64,000 bases of DNA from Phyllostachys edulis. Taxonomy: Eukaryota; Streptophyta; Magnoliopsida; Poales; Poaceae. The notes under the pieces are model-generated. The model saw only the letters and a list, made by a program, of their open reading frames with translations, was not told the origin of the DNA and searched no databases. Numbering within the stretch: the stretch's first letter is position 1; the number at the start of each line of letters is the position of its first letter. The stretch is taken from NCBI GenBank assembly GCA_036346405.1, contig CM070568.1, positions 32,406,870 to 32,470,869 of the forward strand, given 5' to 3'. A program made the translations under genes and the position numbers. Positions 21,901 to 32,806 of the stretch are shown piece after piece.

Positions 21901-23764
21901 TGGGTTGCGTGCTCATGCAAAACAGCAAAGTAATTGCGTATGCCTCACGACAGTTGAAAAAACATGAGCAGAATTACCCTACTCACGATTTAGAACTAGC
22001 CGCATTGGTTTTTGCTCTAAAGATTTGGAGGCACTATTTGTATGGAGAGTCTTGTGATATTTTTACTGATCACAAGAGTCTCAAGTACATATTTACGCAA
22101 AAAGAGTTGAATTTGAGGCAAAGAAGGTGGCTGGAACTGATCAATGACTATGATCTCACTATCCAGTACTATCCGGGCAAGGCGAATGTGGTTGCGGATG
22201 CCCTTAGTCGCAAGACATCCTCCACTCTTGGTTGTTTTATTGCTGACTTCGATTGAATAGAAATATCTTATTGTTATGCTGGTACAACACCAACTGAGAC
22301 ACGGCTGCTACTGCTGGAATTGGCGATTCCGGAGCGGGTAAGAGAAGCGCAACAACATGATCGGTTGCTTCAACAAGTGAGGAAGCGTCTTGATGAAGGG
22401 AAAAAGGGTAACTTTAGCCTTGATGAGTCGGGCGCATTGCGGTTTAAGGGCCGTCTTTGCGTGCCACAAAAGGCTCAGGTCAAGGATGATATATTGAGAG
22501 AGGCTCATCGTACCCCGTACACGGTACATCCTAGCGAGACCAAGATGTATCGGAATTTGAAAAAGAGCTTCTGGTAGAAGAGAATGAAGGTGGATGTCGC
22601 TTGATATGTGGCATCTTGCGGGGTTTGCCAGCAGGTGAAGGCTGAGCATAAGCGTCCCGCTGGGCTATTACAGCCTTTGGATGTTCCTCAGTGGCTATGG
22701 GATGACATTACCATGGATTTTGTAGTCGGCCTACCTCGTATCCAGCGAGGTAAGGACACAATTTGGGTAGTGGTGGATCGATTTAGTAAATCCACGCACT
22801 TCATCCCTATTCGTACAACGAATTCGGCAAGTGACTTGGCACCCATTTATGTACGTGAGATAGTGAGGTTGCATGGTGTGCCCAAGACGATAGTTTCTGA
22901 CAGAGATGTCAAGTTTGTCTCCATGTTTTGGAAGAGTTTGCAGGATGCACTGGGCACGAAGTTTCAGTTCAGTACCGCTTTCCACCCGCAGACGGATGGG
23001 CAGTCCGAACGTACCATTCAAACACTAGAGGACATGCTGAGGTCCTGTGTTCCTATCCTAGAAAGGTAGCTGGGAGGATCATTGGCACTCGTGGAGTTTG
23101 CCTACAACAACAGCTACCACTCCAGTGTTCAGGCAGCGCCATTCGAGGTTCTGTATGGATGGAAATGTAGATCGCCACTTTGTTGGGATGCCGTAGGCGA
23201 GAAGGCTATTCTGGGTCCGAATTGGGTCCAACAAACAGTGGAACGAGTGGCGGGGATTAGACAAAACTTGCTAGCTGCCCAGAGTAGGCAGAAAAGCTAT
23301 ACAGATGTGAGGAGGCGCGACTTAGAGTTCGAAGTGGGGGATCAGGTGCTCCTTAGAGTGTCTCCCACTAAAGGAGTTGTGCGATTTGGTATCAAAGGGA
23401 AGCTTAGCCCGTGGTACATTGGGTCATTTCTGATTCTGGCATGAATTGGAAAGTTGGCATATCGTCTGGACCTTCTTGAGTCCATGCAAGGAGTGCACAA
23501 TGTGTTTCATGTTCTATGTTGAGAAAGTACTTAAGGGATCCGGAGCATGAGATCGTGCTAGAACCGTTGTCCCTTAAGCTAGACCTTACCTTCGAGTCCC
23601 GTCCAGTTCGGATTCTAGAGGAATCGGAGAGGGTGCTGAGGCACAGATCGATAAAGTATGTTAAGGTGTTATGGTCGCATCAATCTGAGCGAGAAGCGAC
23701 TTGGGAGTTGGAGTCTCGCATGCGCGAGAAGTACCCAGAGTTATTCACTACGGGTACGAGTTAG
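18970..23764 (+). pseudogene. Degenerate gag-pol of the Gypsy element
   Basis: Gag starts near 18970 with an arginine-glycine-rich stretch and shifts frame near 19500-19560. Two zinc knuckles follow at about 20000-20105 (CFKCGGRHRAAEC and CRHCGRSGHMERVC). The protease motif DTGATYSF is near 20440. Reverse transcriptase spans about 20930-21560 with FIDDILIYS at about 21440. RNase H spans about 21860-22210 (YSDAS, ADALSRK). Integrase spans about 22500-23200 with FHPQTDGQSERT. A chromodomain-like C-terminus lies at 23516-23764 (VKVLWSHQ...ATWELE). The main frame is broken by in-frame stops near 19887, 20748, 21555, 22254, 22575 and 23067, and the tail is in another frame. TAG and TGA codons where tryptophan is usual fit methyl-cytosine decay. 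Confidence 0.93.
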
Positions 23765-23855
23765 ATTTATTTTATGTACAGTCTATTCATTTTGTTCATT
23801 CGTGTGGGTTGTTGAACGCCAGAATTCTGGGTCGAATTCTGCTAAGGGGGTGGAA

Positions 23856-26412
23856 TGTAATACCAGTAGTAAGGCAAAGAGAATGGAAGGGAAATTGAGA
23901 ATAATTTTACCATTTTACCTCCCCAAAGTAGAAGGAAACCTACAGAGATAGAGAGAGACAGACATAGAGAGTTAGAGAGGGGGGGATAAGATCAAGCCCA
24001 CCCAAGCCACATCTCCTCACATCCCATTTTTCTTTCAGCCGAGAGCACCCACTGAAGCAAAGCACCACGCAGTCGGCGGTAGAAGAGGAAGCAGAGGGAG
24101 TAGGGAGGACAAGTGGAGGCAAGGCGGAAGCTACGGCAAGCTTCAACCCGACATCGACGGCGACATCCAACCAAAACCGGCAAACCTAGTAGGTACTCCA
24201 ATCCTCTATTTGTTTGTCCAAACCCCACCCTTTGAGCTAAGCATCACAGAGAGGGAGGGGTAAGAGAAGGTGTACCCGGGGGTGGAGCTCGTAGGAGGCG
24301 GCGACGCATGGGGAGGCGCACGGCGGCCGGAGGCCGAGCCGTGCGCAGGCGAGCCACAGGCATAGGCGGCGTCGGGTGAGCCGGGGGTGAATAGGAGCAC
24401 GCTCACTTTTTTACTTTGATCAGATTCAACACAAATTTCACTCCAGTAGCTATGGAAGCTATGAAGATCAATATACTAGTACAGCGGAAGACTAGTATTG
24501 AATCCAATCCAAAATTCCCAAAGCAAAAGACCAAAACAGGAAATTACAAACCTAATCTAGAAGTCTTGGATCGCCGACGGCAGCGATTATCTGCGGATCG
24601 ACCGTACCTTATCTTGACCGCGGCTATTACGCTGGATCGACCGCATCATGATCGAGGTGCGGATCGACCATAAGCACGATGAACATAACAGATGTACCAA
24701 AACCGTAACTCAAATCGATCTAACTTTTGATTCACACGGCCAAACTCCACGAAACTTGAACCACACCTTCTCAAAGATATTAGGAACCTATTTCAATCAA
24801 GGATCGCAGAGATCCATGCCAAAGTTCCTATCTTTTTCAGTTTGAACGAAGTGTGCTCCAAAACCGAGTCAAAAACGAAATATGATCTAGAGACTTGCTC
24901 GTGGGTGATTGATGATCAAGATGATCCTAGATGGATTCCCGCATGTCACAACAAGTTAGATCAAGGCAACAAACCAAGCAAAAACTCGCGGATCAAAGAA
25001 AGACCCCAAATCACCAAATAGAGAGAAAGAAAGTAAAATAGACTCATCTTTGAGAGAACTTTCTTTGGATTGATTTGATATGGTATTGGTTTACAGCCAC
25101 TCCATCAATGGAGGACAAAGACTCAATACATGACCACGAAATCAAATCCAACTCTCTAGAACCCTAACCTCCAACTATCTTCTCCCTAAGCACAAGTGCA
25201 AAACTAGGGTTTTCAATAATGAAAGGATTGAAGGGGGTGCAACCACCTCCCTCCTCTATTTATAGTGAAGGCTTAGACCTTCTAGAAGCATTAACCCTAA
25301 TGGGCTCCCATTAAGGCTCACACACAAACGGATCATACACGCACGTATTTTAAAGCGCCGTCTTCATCTCCTCTTGACCTAATCCGCTTCATCATACACC
25401 GTTTTGCGCCGTAGATTGGCAAAAGGTCACCAAGGCGGTATTTGGTAAAATTACCAAAATACCCCTTCTCCATCTTTTTGCAAAGACTGAGTTCTATCTT
25501 CGTGAAGCACTTACATGCTTCGCCACGTGTAAGTTGATCCAGCGGCTCTCTTTATGTCAGCAAGTCTCTCCCATCCGGCTCTCTTTATGTCAGCAAGTCT
25601 CTCCTATCCGGCTCTCATCGAAACCACCATGGCACTTGCACCGACCCTCGCGCCGCTTGATCCAACCCGTCGCACCGAATTGCTAGTTCGGTCACCTTTG
25701 TCCCTTTTGCGCCATGCTTGACTCTATTGACCTCACCCGGCATCCCCGGTCGTTTTGGACCTCAGCTCTCCAAGTCTAGTCTCGATCATCCTCGCCGTTG
25801 GCTGTCATTGACCTCCAAAGAACCTGCACAACAATAGACAAATAAATCGATTACGGGAACAAGTTCTTCACAACTTGATCCACGTTAGTCAAAACATGCA
25901 TCATGCAATACATATGTCATGAAACCCATGAATTTGACCTAACCTAACACTCATCGCCACTTTTGGCCGATGATTAGCAAGAAATCGATCAGATCGTCAT
26001 TCAATGGCCGGTCTAACCGCATGACTTTGGCCTCGACCGCGCCCTAACGCCAGATCGGCCATTGGCCGGTCGGCCCGCGCGCCCAATCTTGGTCGACCGC
26101 ACCGCCTCTAACAACTTTTCAAACTTTGACGAAAACGCGTGTTTTGACAAACCGTTAACGACATTGCCGATTGTAACATCATTCTAAGATCGTGCACATA
26201 TCCCCATGATATCCACAACAACGAAGTTGACGGGCATCGGGAAGGGAGAATAACTCATCCACGTCACATGTAGTTTCTATTGCAAGTCTTTTTTCCTAGA
26301 TATTCCACTTTTGTTGTAAGATGTTTAATTGTTAAATTAGCTGCGCAGAATTTGTATTAAATAATGTGTGGTGATAGCATTCCGGACACAGGTGACGGGT
26401 CGGGGTGTTATA
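23856..26412 (+). repeat. 3' LTR of the Gypsy element, interior replaced
   Basis: The first ~520 bp (to about 24380) and the last ~195 bp (from about 26215) match the 5' LTR. Between them about 900 bp of LTR are missing and about 1.83 kb of unrelated DNA is present. Confidence 0.88.
24391..26214 (-). mobile_element. Unrelated insert in the 3' LTR, possibly a solo LTR in reverse orientation
   Basis: Read on the - strand, the insert begins TGTGGATATCATGGGGATAT and ends CTCCTATTCA, so it has TG...CA borders. A TATA-like CTATAAATAG lies on the - strand near 25260, followed by a leader-like region. No coding frame is convincing. No 5-bp TSD was found, as expected if a deletion accompanied the event. 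GATCGACCGCA-type words repeat at 24590-24670, and a 35-bp direct repeat (GGCTCTCTTTATGTCAGCAA...) lies near 25544-25615. Confidence 0.4.
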
Positions 26413-26417
26413 GTTAG

Positions 26418-26709
26418 ACCATTGAAAAAAAAGACTCAATGAAGACAAAAACTAGTCTCTTAATACGATCATTCAAGTATGCTATGCTTCGACTCAAATC
26501 CGTATGTTTTCTAATTCAGTAAAAAAAACACTCGAGTATTACATTGATAGAGCAGGCTTGAAAATAAACTTATCCTGTACCGTTTTCACAAAATCAAGTG
26601 GCCACTATTCACAAGACGAATAAATCATGAAACACAAGTATGCTGCTCCTGGAATTCTACATATCCCCAAAGAACAAAAAAAAATGCCCTTCCCGTCTTG
26701 ACATCATGC
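26418..26709. other. Spacer between the Gypsy element and the TrpRS stop codon
   Basis: No gene was seen. This is probably the 3' UTR and end of the TrpRS gene (- strand); no strong poly(A) signal was recognised on that strand. Confidence 0.4.
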
Positions 26710-29700
26710 TCAGCCAAACATATTGGGAAGAGGCCTCACAGCCATGAATGCATCAACCATCTGCACAAACAGGAAATCGTTAAATCGATGCAAGAAATAT
26801 ATATTGCTGAATACGTCTTTTGAGCATTTCATTAAACATATATGGCCAGATTGTTTGAATCCGGGTGTTTGTGCATGCGCTTGGGTGCTTCTACTACACA
26901 CGATACTATGTAAGAGAAATGCAGTGTATGTGTGCTCATAGTCTACTTCAGAATATACGTAAGTGTGCAAGATTGCAGATATAGGGGGCGTTTGGTTGCC
27001 CACACGACCATCAGCGCTAATGTAAGTGTGAATTGTATACCTCCTCAGTCACTTGAGCTCTAGCTCTTTGATGTCTTGCAACCAGTTCGGATAGAACCGC
27101 AATAAGACGCTGTTTCACTTCACCAGTCAGCATTCTTCCTTCCTTGTACTCCTGGTGTCGAGTTTCAGAACATTAGTGCAATTTAGTCGAGGAAAACAAG
27201 TAAAGCAGGCATATCAGATAAATTAGTTCTCCATATACAGCATAACTTGTAATATTACCTTCTTTATGTGCTCGAGCTCATCATCGTCTTCAAGGAAGAA
27301 GTTTAGGTACTTAGTTGGGACATCCACCTGAGACCACAATCACAATTTACCGAATAGTTTTGTCTTTCTTAAGGGGGGAAATGCAGTACAGAACAGGAAT
27401 ATTGCAAGCAGATTATAGAAATGAAAATGCCTCGCAATCTTGCACATGTTAGCATTAAATATAATATCGATGGCTTCAACAAATGACAAAACTACAAAAG
27501 AAGAGGCCTGCTCTGACTTATATGTACTGTGGCATTGGTAGCGTTTCTTGATATATTCAAATTACTTCTTTAATTTAAGTTTTGCATTTCAAGCAGATAC
27601 ATGTCAGAAAATGGTACATAATTCAGACAATCAGAGAAGCAAAAAGCAAAGAGAGAAAAAAAAATTGCTATCTGCATAAGTTTGGTGTTCAGTAACAAGT
27701 GCTCAAGAACAATGGGAAAAGGCTTTACCTCAAGGTTAGCTCCAAGTTTTCTATGGAGCTCTATGGAGTCCTGGCCGCCTGAGAAGGCATATTTATTCAC
27801 CTGGAAAACGATGGGAAAATATGATAAGTTCAGGACATAATAGAACTACGAGACCTACAATTTCATGCTTGGTTCAATCAAACAACCATTTCACAAAAAA
27901 AATTAAATGGCCTAACTCAAAACATGAAATTGTTTGGCAAATATTTTTTTTCCCAGCTTAAAAAAAAATCAAGACAAACCTTTGTCTTTATTTCTTTAGC
28001 ACTATCTGTCACGTATATTGCAGAATTTGGATCACTGGCCGACATCTTCGTGTTCTCCCCCTTTGAAAAAGAAATAAACAACCCACATACATAAAAGCAA
28101 CGTCCTTGACATTAGGGTCATCCGCAATAAAAGTAACAAAAGATATGCTGAGCAAAGACATGAAACACGGACTCAATAAATAAAGTCGGAGTCTTGTCGT
28201 GACATAGGTAAATGCAGTTTTGAGGAAATAGCATGTTCAAAATTGCATCGGAGCTCCCTAAACTTGTGTGATTGTATCGCTTAGCTCCTTAAACTTGCAA
28301 ATTACTTTCTCAACTCCCTAAACTTTCATCCGTTTGTACCATAGCTCCTTTCTAACATTAAATAACAGAACTTGCTGGCGTGGATGATTACATGGCGTTG
28401 ACTCATTTTATAACACAGCTTACATCCACATTACCTTTTTCCCATCCTTTGGTTACAAAGAAAAATTTAAAGGAAATAGAAATAGAAGAGGGGCCCCCCT
28501 GCCCCTGCTATCATTGCCCTCGCCGCCTATCATCTAGCCTCGGTTTGTCACCGTCATGCGCCACCCCTGCACCAGCGCTGCCGCTCCTGTGCGACGAGGG
28601 CGTCGGCAAGCGCTAGGAGTTCGGTGCCAGCGTCCGATGGTGCTCAAGCTCGGTGACGAGGGCGGTGTCATGGAAGACGACAGCGAGGTGATCGTGTCGG
28701 TTGTGGTGTGCATGCTGGCGGCTGACCTCGCCACCACGGCGCAGTTCTCACACGAGTGGCTCCACACGGTCCGCGTTGCATTGCGCTGGCACTCGTGATG
28801 GCTCCCGTGGCTCGTGGTCCATCTCCACGGCCGCTGCCACCACCGGACCACGGCACATGGGCTGCATTCCAGCCTGTGGTTCAACGTGCTTGCCTCATAC
28901 CATGCCATGCCGTTGTATGTCCCCCTGATGCGATGCACATGCTGGAATAGAACGAAGATTGGGATAATTGGGTATTTCTCACAAAGACCGAGAGACGGTT
29001 GAGCAGAAATTGGGGGCCAAATAAGGATCCCCATGGTGTCTACTGGCTGGTGACGACGGAGTTGCGGATGGCAGTGTTGGGTGAGAGAGAGAGATGAAAG
29101 AAAGAGAAGAGCTCGGGGGACAGAAGAAAGAGAAGAACTTGGGAGGAACATGAGAGAGAGAGAGAGGCCACTTCATCAATGATGCACATTTCAGACTTCG
29201 CACAGGTCACCTCAGCAGATTCTGTTAGAAAACAATGGAAGTGAGTTGCTGTGCAAACGGAGACAAGTGTAGGGAGCCAAAATAGTAATTTTCAAGTTGA
29301 AGGGGCTAGGTGAAACAGCCCTACAAGTTTAGGGATGTACCGTGCAATTTTCTCGAAAATTAACTAGGAGTCAAACTGGGCCAGCATTCCTCGTTGTAAT
29401 AAGTGATGTCACACTTATCCAGAAAAAAATACTAACTTATTTGGTTTGACTTGGTTAACACATGCATAAATATGGGTTACACTTGTAACTTCACTAGAAA
29501 CAATTCTAGGGACAGAAATGGCAAAAAATATATAACCCTTCCTTTAAATTGAAACAGTTCATGTGTAAGCAATCACTTTGGTATACCTAACAGCCCTAAT
29601 TGGCTGGCATTAAAGGAATAGTTTCAGATCATAAAAGTACTGACCATGAGATCTGCATTGTTCCTCCATCCTTAAACTCAATTTTTTTTACCATGTTACA

Positions 29701-31822
29701 CTTCTATAAGGTGAAGACATTAAGTTCCAAATCCATGTTCCTCAAAAAATAACGTACCTGAAGAGCAGGGAAAAATCTTGATTCAATCAGTGATGGTTTC
29801 TGATAACCAATTCTTGGAGCAACGTCACGAGTCATCCTGAAATAAGGATCCTGGGAGAATAGAAAAAATGAATCAAATGAGCAACTGACTCTTGCGAAAC
29901 AAAACATGAACATCTAACGAAAGTTGAGTATGTTTAAAGAAATTACTCAGATATACTTTCACAATAATTATTTAAAGTAAATTTATCTATATTCTGCGCA
30001 TGGAGGTAGGACACAATTAAAATTAAGTTCTGGAAAGCACCGCGAACTCACAAAGCCTTACTTTCGAATATGGTGATGCTAAATATATGATAAGTATGCC
30101 AACAAAATGATATACAACTAATTATGTTGGACCGTCCGCCAGCATCATTATACCCAAAAAATATGTTTGTACCTGGTCTATTGCACATGGGATAAGGCAC
30201 CGTAGTTGGTCATTGCCAGAGAAGAGATGGGGAAATGAAGAAGGGAATGATGGAACTGCCTGCACAGGAGGAAAGCTAATCTTTCCTATGTGATCCTCTT
30301 GGCTGAATCCAAATATTCCTACAACCTGTCATTCAAGAGTAATGTTTTAAGGGAAGTAATCAAGCTCTGTAATGTCCAAAATACTGTTCTATTTAATTGA
30401 ACAGCTCTCACCTTATTATATGTCACACATCTGGCAACTTTAACCATGTTTTCGTAAAAGGCACTGTAAGAAAAGGATAGAGGATTATTAATTTGTCATA
30501 GAAGAAACAAGGCTAAGACTAACAGCACGCACTTCACTTGCGTAGTGACAGAATAAATACGAAATCAATCGTAACGTGGCAGACTAATGAAGAAGGCTAC
30601 AATTAAGAAGAGTAATTTTACCCTCCAACAAAATTAAAATCAGAAAAAATGAATGTCTTTTCAACATCAAATCCACATGCTATAATGTCTTTTGCATTTT
30701 CACGGGCAAGCCTTTTGCTTTCTTCAACAGTTAAGTTCTTCCACAAGAACTTCTCATCATCAGTTAGCTGTATCACTAGAGGCACCTTGAAAGCATCCTG
30801 CAAATATCTGAAGAAAGATCCCAATGGTTAATCAACATTGTTCATGGTTCTTACAAAATCATAATTGACACTACAATGTGAGGTTTATCAAAGAATACAT
30901 AGCCGTTCAGTGTAGATGCTGCTACAACGAGACTAGAGGGCATAGACAACATTATGGAATGCATTTTATTTATGTGCTGTCGTTTCTGTGAAAAATAAAA
31001 GGGAAATACTCCCAGCATGCTACTTAACATTTTAAAACATGTCTAAATCCCAAATTTCCTTTCTGGCAAGGAACAAATTAAAATGGGATATTCCAGGACA
31101 GTTTTCATTGCACAGACCTTTCCACAGACCTAGCAATTCATTACATCACTTTGTCGATTCCCCACATATACTACTATAAGGATGAAGGATTATTTTTAAA
31201 AAAATTGAAAACAGGTAAATTTTACTAGGTTCTATCTGCAAGTCTGGTAACTAAATCAAGAACAATTTACACACGTCATCGACGGAGCCAAAAATGGGTT
31301 CCCTCACAGATGAGGTGGCATTGTCCAGTTACAGAACATAACAGAGGAGCAACAGTTGCATGTTGGAACCAATTAAGCTTACTTGGTGAACATGAAAGGG
31401 ATGAGGTGGCCGAGGTGCAGCGCCTCCGACGAGGGCCCCCTCCCCGTGTAGAGGTAGAACCTTTCCCCGTTCTCGTACAGGTCTAGTATCTCGTTCAAAT
31501 CCCTACAAAAGAATATTCCAAAAATTTGTCAGCGATTCCACCTCCTCCTACGCCGACGGAAAAGCAAAAGCTAGGGTTTTTTACGATGTTACCGGTGGGC
31601 GAAGAAGAGGCCGCGGCGGAGGAAGCGGTGCGGTGGGCGGGCGGTGAGGCGCGCGACGCGGTCGACGAGCGCGGAGTCGAGGCGCTGGCAGCCGAACTGG
31701 TCAACCAGCTTGTCGTAGTCGATGCCGCCCTTCCCCGCCGACACCTCCCACGGGTTCACCACCTGCACCGCGGCCTCCCCTTCCTCCTTCTTCTCAACCT
31801 GCTCCCGCTCCATCGCCGCCAT
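26710..31822 (-). CDS. Cytosolic tryptophanyl-tRNA synthetase (405 aa, 11 exons)
   Basis: It joins tryptophan to tRNA-Trp, using ATP, in the cytosol. Exons in transcript order: 31822-31593, 31502-31383, 30807-30622, 30463-30412, 30325-30173, 29850-29758, 28060-27980, 27800-27729, 27327-27259, 27151-27041, 26760-26710; all have GT-AG borders and fit in phase, 1218 nt in total with TGA. As a class Ic synthetase it shows the HIGH-type motif HLGH at residues 106-109 and the eukaryote-type KMSAS loop at 283-287 ([12 protein letters not shown]). Other family words are [11 protein letters not shown] (written here as [10 protein letters not shown]), [17 protein letters not shown] and KYAFSGGQD. The length is normal for the eukaryotic cytosolic enzyme without extra N-terminal domains. 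No transit peptide is evident. The intron between 29758 and 28060 holds a Pack-MULE-like insertion, and a large MULE ends 266 bp upstream of the ATG. Confidence 0.97.
28239..29351. mobile_element. Pack-MULE-like element (1.1 kb) in a TrpRS intron
   Basis: The ends are inverted repeats of about 110 bp: the left starts AAAATTGCATCGGAGCTCCC and continues CTAAACTTG; the right closes with ...CAAGTTTAGGGATGTACCGTGCAATTTT. Words such as TCCCTAAACTT and AAATTACT occur in both. The inside (28490-29000) is GC-rich and looks like captured host DNA, but no domain was recognised. No matching 9-bp TSD was seen, so the class is likely but not proven. Confidence 0.7.
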
Positions 31823-32078
31823 ATCTAGATCTCCCTCCCCCTCTCTCTATATATATATGCTCGCCGCCGACGAGGTCGCCGGAGATGAGAGAGGTTGTGG
31901 CGGCGCGGAGGGGAGGGGAGGGTATTGGAGCGGTTGAGCTGAGCTAAACCGCGGATTTGTTACTGCTCCTCTGGCTGACGTGCGGGGCTCGGATGTCAGT
32001 AGCGAGGGGTTCGGCCGTTTTGCGGGTTCGGGTGTCGGGTCTAGCCTTTTATGGTAGCCGTCGCGCCCCCTCCAAACC
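31823..32078 (-). promoter_or_regulatory. Short 5' flank of the TrpRS gene
   Basis: Just upstream of the ATG on the - strand come CT-rich and TA-rich runs (31826-31858), then GC-rich DNA, before the TSD of the MULE at 32079. No clear TATA box at a normal distance was seen. Confidence 0.4.
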
Positions 32079-32164
32079 CAATTAGAAGATTTTTTGTTAA
32101 AATAATCTATTTTTTTATTCGGAATTACAGAAATAATACTAACTTATTTTTGTCAGAAATAATT

Positions 32165-32345
32165 ATCAGTCGCCGTACCATTGAGCGACTTACACCTAGT
32201 TACCCAACCATTGGGCGACTGGCCATAGTCGTCCAACCACAGAGCGCCAAGCGTTAGAATCGTCTGGTAGTTGAGCGACTTTATTAAGTCACCCAGTAGT
32301 GGAGCGACTTACTTAAAGTCGTTCAACCACTGGGCGATTTGAGGT
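32165..32345. repeat. Left subterminal GGGCGACT repeats of the large MULE
   Basis: Seven or so variants of CCAACCATTGGGCGACT or its reverse follow each other, ending GGGCGATTTGAGG. The right subterminal cluster (40495-40710) is made of the same words. They could be transposase-binding sites. Confidence 0.7.
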
Positions 32346-32407
32346 AAAAGATCTGCTATTTAATAAATCCGATTTGAATAATTATGTTGGAATAAATGAT
32401 ACATTTA

Positions 32408-32750
32408 TGTAACATCCTAAAGTTCTGTTACCAAAATAAAATTAAGAAAGTTATTATTTTGTTGGACTTTCTGAAATGTGAAAGAGTTTAATTGCTTTAT
32501 TTGGATTTTTGCAGTTTTACAAGTTAAAAATAGAATTTTAATTATTTTACGGAAAAAAAATTTAAAAGCTTTTCCCTAATTATTTTAAAGATAAAATAAT
32601 TTATTTACAAAATTAAGAGCCAACTTTATGTTGAAAATAATTTTATTAAGTCCAAAATAATTCTAGGAATTTTTGATAATTTTTCTAGAATTTTAGGACT
32701 CTATTTGCTATCTTCTAAAATTATATTTGTTTATTGCTCAAATCTGAATT

Positions 32751-32806
<56 letters not shown>

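Larger units (their letters stand above)
17151..26412 (+). mobile_element. Ty3/Gypsy LTR retrotransposon, complete but inactive (9.26 kb), TSD GTTAG
   Basis: The TSD GTTAG lies at 17146-17150 and 26413-26417. The LTRs begin TGTAA and end TTACA or TTATA. The primer-binding site TGGTATCAGAGC (18758-18769), matching initiator tRNA-Met, follows the 5' LTR, and a polypurine tract (AAGGGGGTGGAA) ends at 23855. The domain order gag-protease-RT-RNase H-integrase-chromodomain-like tail places it in the Gypsy chromoviruses, probably the Del/Tekay group. Many stop codons and frameshifts make it inactive. The 3' LTR interior has been replaced by foreign DNA. It lies between the two converging host genes. 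Confidence 0.95.

Noticed and set aside
26982..27003. GGGGGCGTTTGGTTGCC resembling a MITE end in a TrpRS intron
   Set aside because: No partner end or TSD could be identified nearby.
31848..31858. TATATATATA as the TATA box of the TrpRS gene
   Set aside because: It lies only 26-36 bp before the ATG on the - strand, which would put the transcript start at or after the start codon; it is more likely a 5' UTR microsatellite.
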